From positions 1 through 64,000 of the forward strand of contig CAJQUW010008675.1 of the NCBI GenBank assembly GCA_907163375.1: DNA of 64,000 bases, in the 5' to 3' direction. Positions 58,166 to 64,000 of the stretch are shown here, piece by piece. The translations under genes were made by a program, and so were the position numbers. Position 1 is the first letter of the stretch, and every line of letters begins with the position of its first letter. The notes under the pieces are model-generated. The model worked only from the letters and a program-made list of their open reading frames with translations, was not told the DNA's origin and searched no databases. This stretch comes from Prostheceraeus crozeri (Eukaryota; Platyhelminthes; Polycladida; Euryleptidae).

Positions 58166-58260
58166 CTACGGGGTCAATTACAGGGGTTTGACCAGGATTT
58201 TGTTTGAAAAAATCATTTAGGAAATTTCAAAAATGAAACGGCCATCTCCGTGACTCCGTG

Positions 58261-59827
58261 ATGCAGAGATTTGCGGAAATGGGAAGTGCTTCCCCCCATG
58301 AAGTTTGAGCCAAACATCAGGGACAAGTTCACAGTAAAAGAGGTCCATGACTTGGATGAAATTCGTTTCCCTTCGACGTGAAAATGATCGATTCAAGGTA
58401 TCAGTAGCCGAACTTGTTGTTATTTGTACTGAGTTTCAGGGATACTTCATCAATCCGCCGCAAACGTCAAATACAGGATGTCGCTCTACTGTCTTGAATC
58501 AAAGTTTGCATCGATTCGGGCGGCGGGTTCCATCAAATTTTGTATAAACTCGAAATCCAATGAGGAAGTCATTGCGTTTCTTGCCCCAAGGACTGAGATA
58601 TAAAGCAACTCATACATGTTTTGGGCTATTTCGCGCCAGCTTGTGATTAAAACTTACTTCAACATCAAGAATTCTTTTTGGTTACTTTGGGCATCGACTC
58701 TTTGGAGAGGCATTTCACTGTCGCTGGCCGACTAAAAGTGTGCAATAATTCGTCAAGCCGGATGGGCCATGGTACTTCTTTCCATGCCCCGGTGCAATAT
58801 TCTACTGGAATTCTTCAAAAACAGTGTGCAAGTCGATCGTTTGGAGCTTCAAGGCCCTGTTTTGGAAGTGTAAACAACTCAGGTGATCCAAAAGCAATCG
58901 CAAAAAAACCATCGGAAACTGCAAATACACCCATCCCTGTTCATAGGAAAGGAAGCCGACGATTTCTTTGATTAATTCCTGCTCTAACCACCCCCTGGAA
59001 ACTTCAATCTATTAACCGGTCACCGCAATTTACAATAAGATGTCTGCTATATGCAGCAACTCTGCGCAAGAAATGGTTGGATAAGTGCCACATCAGTCAC
59101 GAAAGCTATCATGGCGGAAACTTTCAAAGGCAACGATGCTAGAATGCTTGCGTGTTGCAAAAAATTGACTTGCTAGAATCGATATGCACTTTCTTTGCAA
59201 TGTCTTCCTTTTGCTGCTACCTTCAGAAGTCTCAACCCACGTGGTCCATTCTTGTTTCGGCAAAGCTTCTAAAGTGCAGATTTCGAGAAAGACATCTCCA
59301 GAGTTTCACAAGACTGCTTTTCTCGCTATTAATATTCCCGGTCACTCCTGTAATTTTTTTAATCATGTTGCCGAGGTTTCTGCAAGATTTTCGAATAAAG
59401 GATTGGGATTACTACAGCGAGCCGGCCTCAGAAACCTGGTTGATGTTGACTTCAACGGATTGTGGATGAATTACAAAGTGTCCAACATCGAAAAAATCCC
59501 AGATACAAGGAACAGCTTCTCAAGGCTGTGGCAAAATGTAACAAAAGCCGTCATTCTTTTTGAATGATGTTGGGCTTTAGCTTTTATTAGAAGTACTTGT
59601 TTCTGAGAATTTGCAACAATATGCGTTTATCATAAGTTTTGGATATTTTTTCCTCATCCCGGTTTGGTTGTATACAGTACGCACGTTAGTCTTTCACTGA
59701 AATTCTTTTCTAAGCAGCATAAAAGCATACAGAATTATTGAGAGATTCGCATAGAGTAATTTTCTAATAATTTTCAATTTTTTCATTCGCTAAAAAATTT
59801 CGCGTCAAAAGCTTGAAAAGGACCCCC
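58261..59827. other. 8.8-kb element interior, right: unidentified frames
   Basis: Overlapping plus-strand frames at 59152-59567 (including GKASKVQISRKTSPEFHKTA and LLQRAGLRNLVDVDFNGLWM in one frame, and RMLACCKKLTC in another) hint at a broken coding stretch. A frame at 58678-58971 starts MVTLGIDSLERHFTVAGRLK. I cannot tie any of these to a known transposase. Confidence 0.25.
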
Positions 59828-60284
59828 ACTAGCATAAAAAGCCCTAGACATATAATCTTGGAATCACTTGCACTGGATTCCTAGCTTCATAAAACATAGA
59901 TATCCGTTGAGAAAATCACTCTGGGATAATTTTTTGCAAAAAATCAAAAATGGCGGCTAGCTCCAAAAAAGCCCGTCGACAATAGAAATCTTGAAATCAC
60001 TTTGTACTGGATTCCTAGCTACATCAAAACACTAGGAAATCCGGTTTTGAGAAAACACATGGGATAATTTTTTGCATACTTTGAAGTTTTTTTCCATTTT
60101 TTTTTTTTTGCTTTTTTTGCAAAAAAATTGGGCGGACTAGCTCAAAAGAAAGCCCTCAAATGCAGAGATTTTGGAAATGCTTCCATTGCATTTTTTTTTA
60201 CCAATTGAAAAACATCGGGAATCCGTTGAGAAAACACTTGAGATAAAATTTGTTTGTATTTCCACCTCATCGGGGGACACCGTG
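59828..60284 (-). repeat. Right terminal repeat of the 8.8-kb element
   Basis: Inverted partner of 51481-51790, with one extra sub-unit (about 59945-60095). Its units carry ATGGCGGCTAGCTCC and GGGCGGACTAGCTC, linking it to the AAAATGGCGG monomers of the nested element. It ends CACCGTG at 60284. Confidence 0.75.
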
Positions 60285-60787
60285 GTACATGTTTTACATA
60301 CGAGACCCCGATGCAAATTCATCCTCATTCGTATGCCTCTGGTATGTAGAGCTTTAAGTCGACATAGCAAAAAATATGTGGTACTACATACTTCTGTCAA
60401 AATAACTTTTTTCAGTAATGCCAGTCGTGAAAGTATTTCCTTTTCGATAGTGTGAAACTTAAAACGGATTAGAATATATTGTGAATTTTATGCTCCACGA
60501 ATATGTCGTGCGTCGCTACTTGTCTAACAACTTCGACAGGACGTTTTCAGGTGTAAAGGTTCTACTTTCTGAACCAATAACATCAATTCCATTCATGCGA
60601 TATTATTCGTGCAATTAATGTTGACTTAGGTATCTCAAACATAGCTACTTTTGCGTTTTCATTAAACTATAATGTGTGTTTATTTCGGATTGATAATATG
60701 CTTAATTTTTTGCAAAATTTTCAAAATGCATAATTATTGATAGTTGAATGCTTAAGGATTATTAGTCATTGAAATGTCTTAGACTTT
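60285..60787 (+). repeat. TACACTGTAA family element, copy C, right piece
   Basis: It resumes with GTACATGTTTTACATACGAG, GATGCAAATTCATCCTCATT, CCAGTCGTGA, GTTGACTTAGGTATCTCAAA and CGGATTGATAATATGCTTA in the same order as copies A and B. It breaks off near 60787, before the expected end, so the final 200 bp or so have been deleted. Confidence 0.85.
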
Positions 60788-60857
60788 TTTTGTTCCCTAG
60801 TGGATCATTTTCTATGGAAATCCCATAAAATTTCGCATGTAGAATTATCGCGCATTG

Positions 60858-60955
60858 TCTACTGCAAAAAAGACACTAATTTTCTACTGCCAAAAAGACC
60901 CTACAGACATCAATCGTCTACTGCCAAAAAGGCCTACAGACAAACGCGTTTTCAG
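60858..60955 (+). repeat. Short tandem repeat, TCTACTGCCAAAAAG
   Basis: Three imperfect units of roughly 30 bp share TCTACTGC.AAAAAG, two of them followed by .CCTACAGACA. They directly follow the broken end of MITE copy C. Confidence 0.65.
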
Positions 60956-60999
60956 ACAAGCCAACAATTTTTTCCAATTTCACTAATATTTTTGCGATT

Positions 61000-62100
61000 A
61001 AATTAGGAATAAAAATAAATGCCGATCGAAACGCCTCAAGCAAGTCCCGTGGATACATTAAATCATCCACCAGGATTCAAAACTAATCGTAATTTGAGGT
61101 ATTGAACAGTACCTTAAATAATAATAATCAAAAACTCACCATATATATTTTATCCATCTTTCTTCCTCCAATCCTCCTTGAGAGGGTTCAACTTGTATTA
61201 TTCACTTGTTTTACTTCGACTGTAGCTGGTGTGTGGATCGGAATAGTTTGATTACAATATAATTTTCACACTTTAAATGACTTATCAGCAATGTAATCAA
61301 TCACTTGTTTAATGGTTTTTTTCACCAGCGAGAGTGAAAAGATATTAGGTAGTTGAGAGTCAGAATTGATGCGAATCAAAACGTAGAGATGAAGATGATT
61401 GTTGAAGGTTAGGAACAGGAGGGCCAGTTTTCAATTTTCCTGGCATTGTGCTAAAAAACAAGCTGGTCTCTCGTTTGTATTTGGCCTTTTATTTGAGGTT
61501 ATGTGCAAGATAGGAAATCCAGCAAGGTAACACACACAGCGCTTTTCTAGTTGTCAGGTGGGACCGTGCAGTAAACATTCGCACAGCAGGTTCCCACCCC
61601 TTGATGTGTCCTTGCGACAACCGTGTAGGAATTACGAGGAAGTGAGAGAGGTGTAGGGTGAGAGAGCTGGTGAGAGCAAGAGAGGGAGCGCTGTGGTTTT
61701 TAACCTTATTGATTTTCTATCTTGTGCATAACTTCAAAGGGGCAAATACAAAGGAGAGACCCGCTTGGTTTTAGTACAATGCACAGGGGGTAAAGAGAAG
61801 ATCGATAGTGGAAAAGATTTCCACACTGAAAAATATGAGTCGACGTAATCCTGAAATTGGTTGTGAAAGTCGAATTACGACAGATTCCTCTGAATGGTCC
61901 AAAGCACAAATGAACTGGACTTGAGCGTAGTTTAAAAAAGTTTTGTAAATCGAACAAGTATAAGACAGTAGAAAACGACATGCATTGACGCTGCTGGGAT
62001 GATTGAAACATGCACGATGCACTGAGAGGAATGAATCTGCAATTGATGACGCCTGGAATGATATAGCATACACAGTCTGTCCGCTCGCACATCCTCTTTG
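61000..62100. other. No gene seen; purine-rich patch
   Basis: A GAGAGAG-rich run lies at 61640-61695. At 61551-61625, GTTGTCAGGTGGGACC pairs loosely with GGTTCCCACC and GACAAC further on. Minus-strand frames at 61706-62092 are cysteine-rich but match nothing known to me. Confidence 0.4.
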
Positions 62101-62101
62101 T

Positions 62102-64000
62102 CAGTAGCGTAGCTAGGCGGGAGGGCTGCTATGGCTTATAGCCCCCCCCCCCCTTAGAGATGAGATTCAATTTTACATTCCCTCTCAAATTTCATCTCAA
62201 AAACCTGAGAATTGCAAACATCATCGTTTCGTTCGGTCGTCATCTGGGTACGCAAAATGTTACAAGTAACAAGACCCTCTTTGTTTGACCACTTCAAAGA
62301 AAGTTGCGATTTGACGAAGCGAGAGTCCAATTTGATAATCATTGAGTTGTTCGACTAGTTGCCATATGTAAACAAAAATGTCGGACACATTATCATTTCA
62401 ACAGTTAGTTAGCATCCTTACCTATGCTATCTGTTTAATGGTTTTGTAGTTGTTAACGCTTATCGGCCCCGTGTAAGTGTGAATCTTTACGAAGTTTCCG
62501 CCATTCTTGACATATGTTAAGTTTCACTTTCTGAGTGTGTTCATTCGATCTCGTGTACGCCTACGATACGCATCTTTTTTTTAATATGTCTGACAGAGCC
62601 ACAGCCAAAAGGTGAGAACTGGAACATGGATTATTCGATCTTTCTTTGGAAAAAAATGTAAGTTTAAGTTATCATTTTTCATTGGGTCATCAATAGATTA
62701 TTTAAACTTAAAATTTTTATGTTTAGGAATGTGGAAATGTCGAGTTTCGATTTTCAGATTTCTAAAAAGCAGTATTTGGTTTGTCATTGTATATAATTGT
62801 TTTGAAGAGTATTTGTATTTAAATTTTTCAAAAACCAGGTATTTGTACTTGCATTTTCACATATAAAATAAAAGTATTTTGTATTTGTATTAATACTTCA
62901 AAAATTGCGCGAAACGAAAAGTATTTGTATTTGACAATGAAAATTTTGTATTTGTTTTAAAGCGGTGGCATTAGGCTATATTAGCGTAGAAACTCCGTGC
63001 ATCTAAGTATCTGCTAAACTTAGTAAAATATTACGTAACAGTATTTATCGAATTAAATCAAAGCGTGCAATCAGTATTTTTATTTCAGAATACATTTTAA
63101 TCTTTTAGCTATCCAGTCCTCTAAAACAAATTGACTGCTTACGATTCAAGTACCAGAAAAGTCCGATTGACAGCGAAGAATGCCAAGGAGAAATCTGACT
63201 TGACGGGAAACTTCCATAAAGTTGTTAAACATATATAAGCTAAGATATAGGCCTATCAGTTATTATAAAATGTGTTTATGTTTATGTGTTAGATCATCGC
63301 TGTCAATTTTGGAATAGGCGAACACCATCGGATCAAAGAGTCTTAGTATTAATGACAGCAAAATGTTTGAATTAATTCAATATCCTTGGCAACCAGCATG
63401 AGATTATCTTAAAACGTATTTACTGATCGCGGAAAACTAGTCGAAGTTATCAAAACAAAAACCATGTTTGGACCGTTTTACTGGTTGGTACGAATAGGGT
63501 ATGAAAATCATTTTTCATTACAGAGTCTCCTGACCCTCCATACCGAGGACCTGTACTGGAGAACGCTCTTTTTCAAGTCTGGAACATATCAAAAATTACC
63601 AGGCGCTCCACATGGGAACAGACGACTTAATGATCTAGCATTAATGTTTATACATAAGAAAATGACTGATGAGCCATGGAGAAGATGGTAACATTATCGA
63701 CAAAGCCGTTATTTATTATTAAAATCGCTTTTGTCAGACCGTGAACAGACGTTTTGCCATTATATAATATACCAACGACTAGTAAGTATGTCTTTTTATT
63801 ACTTAACATGTACTTAACGTGACAAACACAATTTAGTGATCGAATCGATTATTATTTGTGGATCAACATAAATTTTGAAATAAACTTTATTTATATATGT
63901 TCTGTCTACATACAGTCAGATTGTATTTGAATTGTATTTATAATAAGCGTATTTAATAGAATACATTGCCTATCAAATATCCAAATTAGCCCCCCACCTT
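62102..64000 (+). mobile_element. hAT-like element, right end outside the window
   Basis: The start CAGTAGCGTAGCTAGGCGGG followed by a run of C resembles the CAGTGGCGTAGCTAGG ends common in hAT elements. The last bases of the window, TTAGCCCCCCACCTT, look like the approach to the opposite end, which in this type runs on to a CTAGCTACGCCACTG sequence. The 8-bp candidate target site is CTCTTTGT or close to it (62094-62101). TATTTGTATTT-rich sequence occupies 62805-62955. A transposase C-terminal remnant lies at 63464-63691. At 62586 an ATG frame (MSDRATAK) ends at AAAAG/GTGAGA, like a first exon. Confidence 0.6.
63464..63691 (+). pseudogene. hAT transposase C-terminal fragment
   Basis: The end of this 75-codon frame, GNRRLNDLALMFIHKKM, matches the hAT dimerisation tail (family RL..LALL.I). 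The upstream part is not recognisable and no catalytic block is visible in the window. It lies near the expected right end of the hAT-like element, as it should. I call it a remnant from one short motif, so confidence is moderate. Confidence 0.5.

Larger units (their letters stand above)
55269..58260. mobile_element. 3.0-kb CACGG-ended element nested in the 8.8-kb one
   Basis: The left end is CACGGTTGTCACGAGATGGC then GGTTATTTTTGAAATTTCCT. The inverted right end is CACGGAGTCACGGAGATGGC then a similar TCATTTTTGAAATTTCCTAA. The arms are about 500 bp. They contain the monomer GAGGGCTTTT...AAAATGGCGGACTC...GAAATCGAAACTG...CACTTCCATATCAATTTCCT, about three units on the left and at least two on the right. 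TGCA occurs within one base of each end, a possible target duplication. Between the arms a plus-strand frame (56403-56615, including SQQQAERLRSLCGREYTIEE) looks protein-like but is not recognised. Confidence 0.72.
51481..60284. mobile_element. 8.8-kb CACGG-ended element
   Basis: The left end is CACGGTGCCCTGATGAGTGG and the inverted right end is CACGGTGTCCCCCGATGAGG. The inverted match continues for about 310 bp on the left against about 457 bp on the right. It splits MITE copy C, whose halves rejoin at GGTAT/GGTAC, leaving a short ambiguous target duplication (GTA, 3-5 bp). The arms are built of roughly 150-bp repeated units, each with a CAACGGATT(T/C)C word and a GAGCTAG.C.GCCA word. The interior holds a second CACGG-ended element (55269-58260) and stretches with no recognisable transposase, polymerase or capsid gene. 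The superfamily is unassigned. CACTA- or Chapaev-like elements also start with CAC and duplicate 3-4 bp, but that is only a hint. Confidence 0.75.

Noticed and set aside
51481-60284. Polinton/Maverick identity for the 8.8-kb element
   Set aside because: Long terminal repeats fit, but no polymerase, integrase or capsid-type frame is recognisable, and the size is small for that group.

Overview
This is eukaryotic, almost certainly animal, DNA: A+T-rich, with GT-AG introns of 2.3 and 6.5 kb and a dense load of decayed transposable elements. It carries a tRNA-type SINE, piggyBac-, mariner-, hAT- and Crypton-like DNA transposons, Penelope-like (PLE) retroelements and LINEs. A marine invertebrate fits this mix best, but I cannot name a species. 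I found no rRNA or tRNA gene, no CRISPR array and no intact mobile-element gene.

The only host gene I can defend runs left to right from about 39.05 kb to beyond 49.23 kb. Three exons (39048-39666, 41971-42076, 48576-49231), with agreeing splice phases, encode a DUF4781-family protein. Its second intron holds a PLE-type RT fragment, a tandem-repeat block, a composite piggyBac element containing a mariner remnant and a small MITE, and a fold-back MITE.

Layout. 0-7 kb: a SINE at 1.63 kb, then a piggyBac-like copy (2373-6960, TTAA ends) split by two inverted 1.25-kb PLE 3' fragments with a 13-bp target duplication. 8-10 kb: three MITEs. 13.9-19.4 kb: a nested stack. An element with about 230-bp inverted repeats and a 7-bp target duplication has a 1.0-kb MITE in its left arm, a Crypton-type recombinase unit in its right arm and a retroelement pol tail in the middle. 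21.8-22.8 kb: another PLE fragment. 28.5-29.2 kb: a fold-back element. 31.4-35.8 kb: two LINE remnants on the minus strand. 49.6-50.8 kb: a tandem duplication. 51.3-60.8 kb: a MITE split by an 8.8-kb element with CACGG termini, which contains a related 3.0-kb element. 62.1 kb to the end: a hAT-like element running off the window.

The most useful observations are structural. Sibling arms and sibling copies act as empty-site controls, so several insertions can be ordered in time and their target duplications read directly. The strongest candidate for something not yet described is the CACGG-ended family. Its long terminal repeats are built from roughly 150-bp monomers carrying the motif AAAATGGCGG, and I recognise no transposase in it.
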